A stretch of 64,000 nucleotides of DNA, from positions 192,204 through 256,203 of the forward strand of contig NZ_JBHMEZ010000013.1 of NCBI RefSeq assembly GCF_042427615.1, in the 5' to 3' direction. Each line of letters opens with the position of its first letter. Position 1 is the first letter of the stretch. Below the pieces are notes generated by a model. It saw only the letters and a list, made by a program, of their open reading frames with translations. It was not told where the DNA came from and searched no databases. Position numbers and translations under genes: made by a program. Source of the DNA: Formosa undariae. GTDB taxonomy: Bacteria > Bacteroidota > Bacteroidia > Flavobacteriales > Flavobacteriaceae. This document shows positions 18,093-27,321 of the stretch, piece by piece.

Positions 18093-19442
18093 CTAACGAA
18101 AAAGTTTTTCTACTTGTTTTATAGATTGCGGTAAACAACATACAACCACACGGTCTCCTTGACTAATTTTAAAATCCCCTAAAGCAATAATCCCTTCTCC
18201 ATCTCTAATAATTCCGCCAATAATAGCAGAACGCGGAAAATCTATTTCTTTAATAATTTTATTACAAATTAAGGATTTAGACTTCACTTTAAACTCCAAT
18301 AACTCGGCGTGCATATTGTTAAGTTTAGTCATCGCCACAACATCTCCTTTTCTTATATATCTAAAAATATTATTTGCGGCTAAAAGCTTCTTATTAATAA
18401 GAGTATCAATACCTATAGATTGCGACAATTCGAAATAATCCATATTCTCGACTAAAGCAATTGTCTTTCTTACTCCTTTAGATTTAGCCACTAGACATGA
18501 CATTATATTGGTTTCAGAATTTCCTGTTACCGCAATAAATGCATCCATATCGCTAAGATTTTCTTCTTCAAGTAAATCTACATTTCTGCCATCACCATTA
18601 ATCACTAAAACTTTAGGCAACTCATCTGCAACATCAAAAGCACGTTCTTTATCTTTTTCGATCAGTTTAACACGCGTCGAAGAATTACTTAAATCGCGAG
18701 CAGCTTTATATCCGATTTTACTTCCGCCTAAAATCATTACATTTTTAACTTCAGTATTTTCTTTCCCTGTCAATTTACAAAGTTCTTCTGCACCACCTTC
18801 AGAGGTTATAAACACCACATTATCGCCTTGTTTAAAGATAGTATCTCCTCTAGGTATTAATGTATATTGTGTTCCGAAACGCTGAATTGCAATAGGAACA
18901 AAGTGAATTTCAGGAAATATCTGAGCAGCTTCTTTTACGGTTTTACCAACGAAGGTCATTCTGCTAGATAAGTTTATACCCACCATGGTTAATGCACCTC
19001 CTTCAAACTCGTAACTATCGTTAAATGCCGATTGGTCTAATAATAACTTTATCTCCGATGCTGCTAAAGCTTCCGGAGAAATCAATTCATCAATTCCGAA
19101 TTTGGTAAACCCAACTTCTTCTTTATGATTAATAAATTCGGTATTAGAAATTCTTGCAATGGTCTTTTTAGCCCCAAGTTGCTTAGCCAAAACGCAAACC
19201 GTAATATTGGTGGTTTCGGAAGAAGTAACCGCAATAACAAGGTCGCTTTCGGCAACTCTAGCATCTTTCAAAATTGAAATGGATGTAGAATCTCCTTTAA
19301 TTACTTTTATGTCTAAATGAGTATCGGCTTTAGTTAAGCTTTCCTTATTTACATCTATTAAAGTAATTTCTTGAGCTTCGTAAGATAAAAGTTTAGCTAA
19401 ATGAAACCCAACTTCACCAGCGCCTGCAATGATAATTTTCAT
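18093..19442 (-). CDS. trkA: Trk potassium uptake regulatory subunit TrkA
   Basis: A 449-residue cytosolic protein built of two RCK units, each an N-terminal Rossmann NAD-binding domain plus a C-terminal RCK_C domain. The first nucleotide-binding loop is IIAGAGEVGFHLAKLL (residues 3-18); the second is MILGGSKIGYKAARDL (about 236-251). It gates TrkH, encoded directly downstream. The start ATG has a -7 box about 26 bases upstream. The duplicated architecture matches E. coli TrkA rather than the single-unit KtrA. Confidence 0.93.
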   Translation of the reverse strand: MKIIIAGAGEVGFHLAKLLSYEAQEITLIDVNKESLTKADTHLDIKVIKGDSTSISILKDARVAESDLVIAVTSSETTNITVCVLAKQLGAKKTIARISNTEFINHKEEVGFTKFGIDELISPEALAASEIKLLLDQSAFNDSYEFEGGALTMVGINLSSRMTFVGKTVKEAAQIFPEIHFVPIAIQRFGTQYTLIPRGDTIFKQGDNVVFITSEGGAEELCKLTGKENTEVKNVMILGGSKIGYKAARDLSNSSTRVKLIEKDKERAFDVADELPKVLVINGDGRNVDLLEEENLSDMDAFIAVTGNSETNIMSCLVAKSKGVRKTIALVENMDYFELSQSIGIDTLINKKLLAANNIFRYIRKGDVVAMTKLNNMHAELLEFKVKSKSLICNKIIKEIDFPRSAIIGGIIRDGEGIIALGDFKISQGDRVVVCCLPQSIKQVEKLFR

Positions 19443-19467
19443 GTGTAGTCTATCGTAAAAAGTAAAA

Positions 19468-19475
19468 CAAAGATA
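19468..19475 (-). promoter_or_regulatory. -7 element upstream of trkA
   Basis: On the minus strand it reads TATCTTTG, matching TAnnTTTG, 26 bases before the trkA start. Confidence 0.5.
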
Positions 19476-19555
19476 CTAGAATTTATAATTCTTGTATGCT
19501 TTTACAATTAATATAATTATTTGTTTCCAAGTTTCCTAATGCATAGTGAATAACT

Positions 19556-19563
19556 TATATTTG
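19556..19563 (+). promoter_or_regulatory. -7 element upstream of ubiE/menG
   Basis: TATATTTG, a full match to TAnnTTTG, 16 bases before the TTG start at 19579. Transcription would begin near 19570, which rules out the in-frame GTG at 19546 as a start. Confidence 0.55.
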
Positions 19564-19578
19564 TTCAAAATTTTTGAT

Positions 19579-20307
19579 TTGACAAAAGTAAACCCATATA
19601 AAGACAGCGACCTTGGTAAAAAGGAGCAAGTCACTAAAATGTTTGATAATATTTCAGGCACTTACGACGATTTAAACCGTGTAATTTCTTTTGGTATTGA
19701 TATTAAATGGCGTAAAAAAGTAGTTGAATTGGTTAAAAGCACCAATCCTAATTCGATTTTAGATATCGCTACAGGAACTGGTGATCTGGCAATCAATTTA
19801 GCAGAAACTGATGCTGAGAAAATTGTAGGACTAGACATTAGCCCTGGAATGCTTGAAGTTGGAGTACAAAAAGTTAACGCCAAAAAATTAGAAGGTACAA
19901 TTGAAATGATTTTGGGAGATTCTGAAAACATGCCTTTTGAAGACAATGCTTTCGATGCGATTACAGTTGCTTTTGGTGTTCGAAATTTTGAAACTTTAGA
20001 AAAAGGGTTAGCTGAAATTCTACGCGTTTTAAAACCAAATGGAATTTTTGTTATTTTAGAAACATCGGTTCCTGTAAAAACACCTTTCAAACAAGGGTAT
20101 AAATTATACACCAATAACATCATGCCAGCTATTGGAAAACTATTTTCTAAAGACAAAAGCGCCTATAAATATCTAAGCGATTCTGCTGCTGTTTTTCCAC
20201 ATGGAGAAGCTTTGAACAATATTTTAAAGAAAGTTGGGTTTATTAATGTTAAAGATTTCCCACAAACATTTGGAGTCGCTACCATTTATACATCATCTAA
20301 ACAGTAA
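19579..20307 (+). CDS. ubiE: Demethylmenaquinone methyltransferase
   Basis: A 242-residue SAM-dependent methyltransferase (UbiE/MenG/Coq5 family) for the last step of menaquinone synthesis, supplying the quinone used by NQR. SAM motif I is ILDIATGTGDLAINLA (residues 60-75); the family blocks AFGVRNFE and YKYLSDSA follow. The start is taken as TTG at 19579, giving MTKVNPYKDSDLGKKEQ, which matches the usual N-terminus; the upstream GTG at 19546 lies before the promoter box. Its stop is followed after one base by porT, so the two are cotranscribed. Confidence 0.92.
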   Translation: MTKVNPYKDSDLGKKEQVTKMFDNISGTYDDLNRVISFGIDIKWRKKVVELVKSTNPNSILDIATGTGDLAINLAETDAEKIVGLDISPGMLEVGVQKVNAKKLEGTIEMILGDSENMPFEDNAFDAITVAFGVRNFETLEKGLAEILRVLKPNGIFVILETSVPVKTPFKQGYKLYTNNIMPAIGKLFSKDKSAYKYLSDSAAVFPHGEALNNILKKVGFINVKDFPQTFGVATIYTSSKQ

Positions 20308-20308
20308 T

Positions 20309-21133
20309 ATGAGAAAATTAGTTGTAATTATATTTTTTATCCTGATTTCCCAATCTAGTTTTGCTCAATTATTTAGTCGCGAACGGATTTTACACAATGA
20401 GAATTTTGATAAAGACCGATTTAGTTATGGCTATTATTTAGGTTTTAATAATTACGGATTTGATTTTGATTATAACAATTCTATTAGTGCGACTACCGAT
20501 ACCGGAGAAGCTGACAGAACAGACATACAAATAGATAAAAGTATTGGTTTTAGTGTTGGTCTATTAGGAAATATGCGGATTAACGATTACATAGATTTAC
20601 GCTTTGAGCCTGGACTATATATTACCAACAGAGTTTTACATTACAATGCCTATCACTTTGAAGGCTATAACTATATTGACTCAGATGGTAATAGTGTTCC
20701 CTATTTCGGAACATCAACTACTACAGCATATGATTTCCAAGATGACCCAAAGAATGTATTAGAACGCGAAATAAGATCAACCTACATACATTTACCGTTA
20801 TTGGTGAAATTTTCGGCTAAGCGTTTAAACAACTTTAAACCTTTTATTATGGGTGGTGCTTCGATGTCTATAAACCTAAACAGTAACGAAGAAAATACTG
20901 AAGATAATAGTAATGGACAATTTAGAATGAAGAGATATACCTATTATTATGAAGTAGGTGTTGGCATAGATTTCTATTTACCATACTTTAAATTCACGCC
21001 ATCTATTCGAGGTGTATTCGCCATGAATGATGAGCTCGTTCGAGACGACCCTTTAAATGGTCCTAGTCCGTGGACCGATAACATTGCGAGTATGAAGACA
21101 CAAGGGATTTTTATAAACTTTACGTTTCAATAG
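20309..21133 (+). CDS. porT: PorT family outer-membrane protein (type IX secretion/gliding)
   Basis: A 274-residue outer-membrane beta-barrel with a signal peptide (MRKLVVIIFFILISQSSFAQ). It resembles the PorT/SprT protein of the T9SS, and its position directly behind ubiE is typical of Flavobacteriaceae. Alternating hydrophobic/aromatic strands are seen, for example YYYEVGVGIDFYLPYF, ending with QGIFINFTFQ, whose last residues fit an outer-membrane strand. The ATG begins one base after the ubiE stop. The final 14 bases overlap the convergent RNA methyltransferase gene. The role of PorT in secretion is known to be essential in Porphyromonas, but its mechanism is not. Confidence 0.82.
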   Translation: MRKLVVIIFFILISQSSFAQLFSRERILHNENFDKDRFSYGYYLGFNNYGFDFDYNNSISATTDTGEADRTDIQIDKSIGFSVGLLGNMRINDYIDLRFEPGLYITNRVLHYNAYHFEGYNYIDSDGNSVPYFGTSTTTAYDFQDDPKNVLEREIRSTYIHLPLLVKFSAKRLNNFKPFIMGGASMSINLNSNEENTEDNSNGQFRMKRYTYYYEVGVGIDFYLPYFKFTPSIRGVFAMNDELVRDDPLNGPSPWTDNIASMKTQGIFINFTFQ

Positions 21134-21854
21134 TTCGGCGTTTAAACTCGCTTAACAGAATTGAAGTTGCAGTAGCCACATTTAAACTTTCGGTAGCTTT
21201 TAATTCACCAAATCTTGGTATCGATATTTTTTCGGTAATTAAAGCTTCAATATTTTTAGATACTCCATTTGCTTCATTTCCCATTACCAAAATACCAGAA
21301 TCTAAAAGTTCGCCATGCGTGTACACGTTTTCGCCTTCCATAAAAGCACCGTAAACCGGGACATTTGATTCCTTTAAAAACACCTCTAAATCTAAATAAC
21401 TAATATTTACGCGTGTAATAGATCCCATTGTAGCTTGTACCACTTTAGGATTATAACAATCTACAGTACCAATATTACATATCAAATCGCTAATACCAAA
21501 CCAATCACATAATCTAATAATTGTTCCTAAATTCCCTGGATCTCGCACATCGTCTAATGCCACACATAATTGAGACACATCTATTTGTTTTGTTTTGGGA
21601 ATTTCGAAAACAGCGAGCGCCTGATTAGGATTCGTTAAAAAGCTAATGCGCTTTAAATCGATTTCAGAAACAAGTGTTTCTAAAGGCAATTCTAAATTAA
21701 AGGATTCTGTTGTATATAAATGCTGTAGTTTTAAGTCGGATTGCAACAATTCTTTAATTGTTTTAATCCCTTCAGCAACAAACACATTCGACTCTAACCT
21801 GTGCTTTTTAAGTTTTAATTTATTAATTAGTTTTATTTGATTTTTCGATAACAT
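21120..21854 (-). CDS. TrmH/SpoU family RNA 2'-O-methyltransferase
   Basis: A 244-residue SPOUT-class methyltransferase, probably acting on 23S rRNA (RlmB-like) or tRNA. The N-terminal substrate-binding domain (about 1-90) is followed by the knotted domain with motif 1 DDVRDPGNLGTIIRLCDW, motif 2 ILVMGNEANGVSKNI and motif 3 ISIPRFGELKATESLNVATA. The gene is convergent with porT and overlaps its 3' end by 14 bases, and it is divergent from the TamL-like gene. The exact target nucleotide cannot be assigned by eye. Confidence 0.88.
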   Translation of the reverse strand: MLSKNQIKLINKLKLKKHRLESNVFVAEGIKTIKELLQSDLKLQHLYTTESFNLELPLETLVSEIDLKRISFLTNPNQALAVFEIPKTKQIDVSQLCVALDDVRDPGNLGTIIRLCDWFGISDLICNIGTVDCYNPKVVQATMGSITRVNISYLDLEVFLKESNVPVYGAFMEGENVYTHGELLDSGILVMGNEANGVSKNIEALITEKISIPRFGELKATESLNVATATSILLSEFKRRTIET

Positions 21855-21864
21855 TCAAATAATG

Positions 21865-21872
21865 TATTTTTG
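21865..21872 (+). promoter_or_regulatory. -7 element upstream of the TamL-like gene
   Basis: TATTTTTG matches TAnnTTTG, 64 bases before the start. A TTG at 21837-21839 lies 25 bases upstream, longer than the usual spacing. Confidence 0.45.
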
Positions 21873-21935
21873 ATTTCGTAAGCAACTTATTTGTGTTTGC
21901 CTTATGCGATTGCAAACATAACACAAGTCTTTTAA

Positions 21936-24485
21936 ATGTTTTTAATTTCTAGAATATACTTGAAACAAAGGTTCTCAAAAATAGTATTATTTATTTTAAT
22001 AACAGGTTTAATTACGGCTTGTAACTCGGTTAAGAACGTCGGAGATAACGATCTGCTTTTGGTGAATAACACCATTTATGTAGACAGCGTTAAAAACACT
22101 TCAGAACAGATAGACAACCTTATTTATCAAGATCCAAACAAGACCATGCTTGGATTACCTATTCGTTTATATATTTATAATTTAGCGCGTCCAAATATAG
22201 ACTCTATAATAGATGCCCGACTAAATAAAACCGCAAAGCATCGAGAACGTTTGGAACGCTTTTTATCTAAAAAGCAATTGTTTCAATATATAAATTCTAG
22301 AAAAAATTTAAATTCTTGGTTAAAAACTACTGGAGAATCGCCTACACTAATTAGCGAACCCCGCGCTCTTAAATCGGTAAAACGATTAGAAGATTATTAT
22401 ATTAATAACGGTTGGTTCGATGTAACCGCAAGTTACGACACGATTATAAAACCGAAAAATAAGGTAGAAGTTAACTATCAGGTAAACCTAGGTACTCCAT
22501 ATAAAATCGACAGTATTTCTACTAAAATAATGTCACCAGTTGTAGATACGATCTACAATCAGTTTAAAAGAAGATCTTTTATAAAAAAAGGCGAACGTTA
22601 TACTACCGATAATTTCGAAGCTGAACGTGACCGAATTACTTCAAGCTTAAGAAATCAAGGAATCTATCAGTTTAGTCAGGATTATGTTATTTTTCAGGTA
22701 GATACTATAAACACAAATAAAAAAATGAATGTTGAAGTTCAGATTAAAAATTTCAGCAATCAAGGAACAGATTCAACGTACCGAGAACCGTTCAAAGTTT
22801 ATAAAATTAAAGATGTAAACATTTTCACCGATTCATCTCATGAAAACAGAAATTCTACAATTCAGGATTCAACTACCTATAATGGCTTTAATTTGTACAG
22901 TACAGATAAAATTGTTTTTAGACCAAAAGCACTTACTGATGCCGTTTTTATAAATCCTGGAAATGTGTTTAGGGACATCGACAGAACGCGTACATATAAG
23001 CATTTAAGTGAATTAAAAACATTTAAATATCCAGATATTAAATATGTAGAAAACCCAGACTCTACCCTTACCACAAATATCTATTTAACGCCTTTAAAGA
23101 AGTTTAATTTAGGATTTGCGACCGAAGTATCGACAAGTAATATTCAGGTTATTGGGTTTTCGGTAAACCCTAGTTTATTGGCTAGAAATATTTTTAAAGG
23201 AGCAGAAACTCTAGAACTTTCTGGATTTGCTTCGATAGGCGCTTCTAAAGATGCAAGTAATGATAAAGATGTATTTTTTGATATTAATGAAATAGGAGCA
23301 GATTTAAAACTTACAATACCAAGAATCTTTTTTCCAATAAAAACAGATAGTCTTATACCTAAAACCATGTCTCCTACCACGCGTGTGGGGTTATCTATCG
23401 CGAGTCAGAAAAACGTAGGTTTAGACAAACGGTCCTTTACAGGAACACTAAATTACAATTGGAGGCCTAAGCGCGGTATAACTCAAGCTCTAGATATATT
23501 TAACGTACAATACGTACGAAATTTAAATCCGGATAATTATTTTAATGTCTATAGTACGTCTTATGATACTCTAGACGACATCGCTCACGATATTGACTAT
23601 ATACAAGACGACGAAGACTTATCTATTCCTGATGGCACAAATGAATTTATAGATGAAGTTCTGGGGTCAAACCCTCCGAATAACATTTCGGACGACGACA
23701 TACAAACGGTTAATAACATTGATGAACGTATGATTCGTCTAACCGAAAACAACTTAATAATATCCACAGCTTATACCTTTATTAAAGACAGCCGTAGAAA
23801 TGTCTCTGATGAAGATTTTTTTATTTTCAGATTTAAACTTGAATCTGCTGGTAACTTAACGGCCTTCGGTTCTAAACTTGCTAACGCCCCGAAAAATGAA
23901 GACGACCAATACGAGCTATTTAATGTTGCATACTCTCAATATATTAAAACGGAATTAGACTTCACAAAGCATTGGGATTTAGGACATCAAAACATATTAG
24001 CTGTCCGTAGCTTTTTTGGAATTGCTATACCCTATGGAAACTCAGACAACATACCGTTTGCGAAGAGTTTCTTTGCCGGTGGAGCTAACGATAACAGGGC
24101 ATGGACGGCCTACGACTTAGGGCCAGGTAGCTCACAAAGCAATGACGACTTTAATGAAGCCAACCTAAAATTAGCTTTAAATATTGAACATCGATTTAAT
24201 GTTTTTGAAGATTTATACGGTGCACTATTTGTGGATATTGGAAACATTTGGAATGTGTATGATAATATTGAAGACGAAGCTTCTACTTTCGATAGTTTCA
24301 ATTCACTAAAAGACGCGGCTATAGGATCAGGAATAGGACTGCGTTACGATTTTAGTTTTTTAGTCTTTAGATTCGATGTTGGTTTTAAAACTTACGACCC
24401 TTCATATTCTGAAGGCGATAGATGGTTTAAAGATTATAATTTTGGGAATGCAGTCTATAATGTGGGAATTAACTATCCATTTTAA
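21936..24485 (+). CDS. Omp85 family outer-membrane assembly lipoprotein (TamL-like)
   Basis: An 849-residue BamA/TamA superfamily protein. The N-terminus carries a lipoprotein signal with lipobox ITAC (Cys29), which fits TamL, the lipid-anchored TamA variant of Bacteroidota. POTRA-like repeats occupy roughly residues 40-400; the rest is a 16-stranded barrel region with the Omp85 signature around FFAGGANDNRAW (about residue 710) and a terminal Phe (VGINYPF). It probably helps insert outer-membrane proteins together with TamB. It is monocistronic with its own promoter box, and the neighbour order ubiE-porT-methyltransferase-tamL is familiar from flavobacteria. Confidence 0.83.
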   Translation: MFLISRIYLKQRFSKIVLFILITGLITACNSVKNVGDNDLLLVNNTIYVDSVKNTSEQIDNLIYQDPNKTMLGLPIRLYIYNLARPNIDSIIDARLNKTAKHRERLERFLSKKQLFQYINSRKNLNSWLKTTGESPTLISEPRALKSVKRLEDYYINNGWFDVTASYDTIIKPKNKVEVNYQVNLGTPYKIDSISTKIMSPVVDTIYNQFKRRSFIKKGERYTTDNFEAERDRITSSLRNQGIYQFSQDYVIFQVDTINTNKKMNVEVQIKNFSNQGTDSTYREPFKVYKIKDVNIFTDSSHENRNSTIQDSTTYNGFNLYSTDKIVFRPKALTDAVFINPGNVFRDIDRTRTYKHLSELKTFKYPDIKYVENPDSTLTTNIYLTPLKKFNLGFATEVSTSNIQVIGFSVNPSLLARNIFKGAETLELSGFASIGASKDASNDKDVFFDINEIGADLKLTIPRIFFPIKTDSLIPKTMSPTTRVGLSIASQKNVGLDKRSFTGTLNYNWRPKRGITQALDIFNVQYVRNLNPDNYFNVYSTSYDTLDDIAHDIDYIQDDEDLSIPDGTNEFIDEVLGSNPPNNISDDDIQTVNNIDERMIRLTENNLIISTAYTFIKDSRRNVSDEDFFIFRFKLESAGNLTAFGSKLANAPKNEDDQYELFNVAYSQYIKTELDFTKHWDLGHQNILAVRSFFGIAIPYGNSDNIPFAKSFFAGGANDNRAWTAYDLGPGSSQSNDDFNEANLKLALNIEHRFNVFEDLYGALFVDIGNIWNVYDNIEDEASTFDSFNSLKDAAIGSGIGLRYDFSFLVFRFDVGFKTYDPSYSEGDRWFKDYNFGNAVYNVGINYPF

Positions 24486-24564
24486 AATATTAAAATATAC
24501 ATCGTTTTCGGAGATTTTCGCCTAGTTAAAGACTTCAAAACTAAAAAAAAACACATAAAAGTAT

Positions 24565-24572
24565 TACATTTG
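24565..24572 (+). promoter_or_regulatory. -7 element upstream of fbaA
   Basis: TACATTTG matches TAnnTTTG, 38 bases before the fbaA start. No TTG was found at the usual distance. Confidence 0.5.
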
Positions 24573-24610
24573 GTAATAATCAACAATCACAATAATTAAA
24601 AATAATTACT

Positions 24611-25678
<1,068 letters not shown>

Positions 25679-25807
25679 AAAAATCGTAGCGTTTTGCTAT
25701 TATTAAAAACAAAATTTTAATTTTGGCAAGAATATAGCTTAGTAAAAACGGAATTAACCAAATACTATTCTTGTTTATTTTTCTGTTATATTTACACATT
25801 ATTCTCT

Positions 25808-25845
25808 CTAAAAGACATAGGAACCTATATTTCTATGTCTTTTAG
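25808..25845. terminator. 13-bp inverted repeat between fbaA and accD, possible terminator
   Basis: CTAAAAGACATAG (25808-25820) and CTATGTCTTTTAG (25833-25845) are exact reverse complements with a 12-base loop, 130 bases after fbaA. The stem is AT-rich and symmetrical, so it may act on both strands. A smaller repeat, ATTCGGA...TCCGAAT (25865-25889), lies just before accD. Confidence 0.45.
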
Positions 25846-25907
25846 ACTAACGCTAAACAAAACAATTCGGAAGTATATATCCTCCGAATAAATAAAATAA
25901 AATCAAT

Positions 25908-26765
25908 ATGTCTTGGTTTAAAAGAAAAACAAAAGGTATTACGACCACAACCAACGAGAAAAAGGACATCCCTAAAGGGCTCTGGTACAAATCTCCAACA
26001 GGTAAAATTGTAGATACCGATGAATTAGAAGAGAATTTTTATGTGAGTCCAGAAGATGGATATCACGTTAGAATAGGGAGTAAAGAATACTTCGAAATTC
26101 TTTTCGACGATAATACTTTTAAAGAATTAGATGCAAATCTGACATCTAAAGACCCTCTAAAATTCGAGGACACAAAAAAATATCCTGATCGTTTAAAAGC
26201 CGCCCAAGACAAAACACATCTTAAAGATGCTGTTAGAACAGGTGTTGGTAAATCTAAAGGTAAAGATATAGTTATTGCCTGTATGGACTTCAGCTTTATT
26301 GGAGGATCTATGGGAAGTGTCGTTGGAGAAAAAATTGCACGTGCCGCCAATTATTCTATCAAAAACAAAATTCCTTTAATGATTATTTCAAAATCAGGAG
26401 GAGCTCGTATGATGGAAGCCGCATTATCTTTAATGCAACTAGCAAAAACATCTGTAAAATTGGCACAATTAGCCGAAGCTGGAATTCCTTATATTTCTTT
26501 ATGTACAGATCCTACAACAGGAGGAACAACTGCTTCTTTTGCCATGCTAGGAGATATAAATATTAGTGAACCAGGAGCCTTAATCGGTTTTGCAGGACCA
26601 AGAATTGTAAGAGATACGACAGGAAAAGAACTTCCTGAAGGATTTCAAACTGCAGAATTCTTATTAGAACATGGTTTCCTAGACTTCATAACACACCGTA
26701 AAGAATTAAAAAACAGAGTAAACTTATATATCGATTTAATCACAAATCAGCCTATAAGAGCTTAA
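25908..26765 (+). CDS. accD: Acetyl-CoA carboxylase carboxyltransferase beta subunit
   Basis: A 285-residue carboxyltransferase subunit that transfers CO2 from carboxybiotin to acetyl-CoA, the first step of fatty-acid synthesis. The crotonase-like core is clear: GGSMGSVVGEKI, SKSGGARMMEAALSLMQ and DPTTGGTTASFAM. The N-terminal segment aligns by position with the zinc ribbon of E. coli AccD (KGLWYKSPTGKIVDTDELEEN) but has none of the four cysteines; the whole protein has only two Cys, both in the core. Loss of the ribbon has, to my recollection, happened in flavobacterial AccD generally. The gene ends in its own terminator. Confidence 0.94.
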   Translation: MSWFKRKTKGITTTTNEKKDIPKGLWYKSPTGKIVDTDELEENFYVSPEDGYHVRIGSKEYFEILFDDNTFKELDANLTSKDPLKFEDTKKYPDRLKAAQDKTHLKDAVRTGVGKSKGKDIVIACMDFSFIGGSMGSVVGEKIARAANYSIKNKIPLMIISKSGGARMMEAALSLMQLAKTSVKLAQLAEAGIPYISLCTDPTTGGTTASFAMLGDINISEPGALIGFAGPRIVRDTTGKELPEGFQTAEFLLEHGFLDFITHRKELKNRVNLYIDLITNQPIRA

Positions 26766-26775
26766 TAACGAGAAA

Positions 26776-26798
26776 GCGAGGAGCCCGCTCCTTTTTTT
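26776..26798 (+). terminator. Intrinsic terminator after accD
   Basis: A short GC hairpin (AGGAGC/GCTCCT) followed by seven Ts, about 14 bases past the accD stop. Confidence 0.75.
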
Positions 26799-26848
26799 AG
26801 CGTCTTCATAAAAGATAACAAATACAGTATTAAATTATATAATATTGT

Positions 26849-26856
26849 TATATTTG
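26849..26856 (+). promoter_or_regulatory. -7 element upstream of rpsO
   Basis: TATATTTG, a full TAnnTTTG match, 54 bases before the rpsO start. No TTG at the expected spacing. Confidence 0.5.
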
Positions 26857-26910
26857 CAGCTCGAAAGATAAGCTTTCGTGTACATAACAATCATTTACAA
26901 TAATATTAGA

Positions 26911-27180
26911 ATGTATTTATCAAAAGAAGAAAAGCAAGAGATGTTTGCTAAACACGGTAAAGGGAAAAACGATACTGGTTCAGCAGAAGGACAAATTGCT
27001 TTGTTTACGCAAAGAATTAATCACTTAACAGAACACTTAAAAAAGAATCGTAAAGATTATAATACTGAGCGTTCTTTAGTAATGTTAGTAGGTAAGAGAA
27101 GAAGCTTACTAGATTATTTAACAAAGAAAGATGTCTTAAGATATCGTGCTATTGTTAAAGAATTAGGATTAAGAAAATAA
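26911..27180 (+). CDS. rpsO: 30S ribosomal protein S15
   Basis: An 89-residue ribosomal protein that binds the three-way junction of 16S rRNA helices 20-22 and bridges to the 50S subunit. Conserved blocks DTGSAEGQIALFTQRINHLTEH and the RRSLLDYL segment are present. The start is ATG 26911 (MYLSKEEKQ), which gives the universal 89-residue length; the frame extends upstream without support. It is followed by a terminator and then pnp, the classic rpsO-pnp neighbourhood. Confidence 0.97.
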   Translation: MYLSKEEKQEMFAKHGKGKNDTGSAEGQIALFTQRINHLTEHLKKNRKDYNTERSLVMLVGKRRSLLDYLTKKDVLRYRAIVKELGLRK

Positions 27181-27181
27181 G

Positions 27182-27209
27182 AAAAGAGAGGCTTTATGCC
27201 TCTTTTTTT
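27182..27209 (+). terminator. Intrinsic terminator/attenuator between rpsO and pnp
   Basis: Hairpin GAGGC/GCCTC with a 5-base loop, an A run before and a T run after, 2 bases past the rpsO stop. Confidence 0.8.
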
Positions 27210-27321
27210 AGTTTACACGTCTCGTAAGAGATAAGATAAAAAGCTATACTTAGTTTTTCATTGGTCACCCACACAACAACTACAACACAACGACCATTGT
27301 TTAATTAGAATAAAAAAATTT

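Noticed and set aside
19546..19578. GTG start for ubiE/menG
   Set aside because: It lies before the TATATTTG promoter box and adds residues absent from the family; the TTG at 19579 fits the known N-terminus.
19662..20156. 164-codon frame on the minus strand inside ubiE
   Set aside because: It lies entirely opposite a strongly conserved gene, has no recognisable domain and no promoter; it is a shadow frame.
27213..27321. Possible pnp leader hairpin (TGGTC...GACCA)
   Set aside because: Only 5 base pairs with a loop of about 30 bases; too weak to claim an autoregulatory structure.
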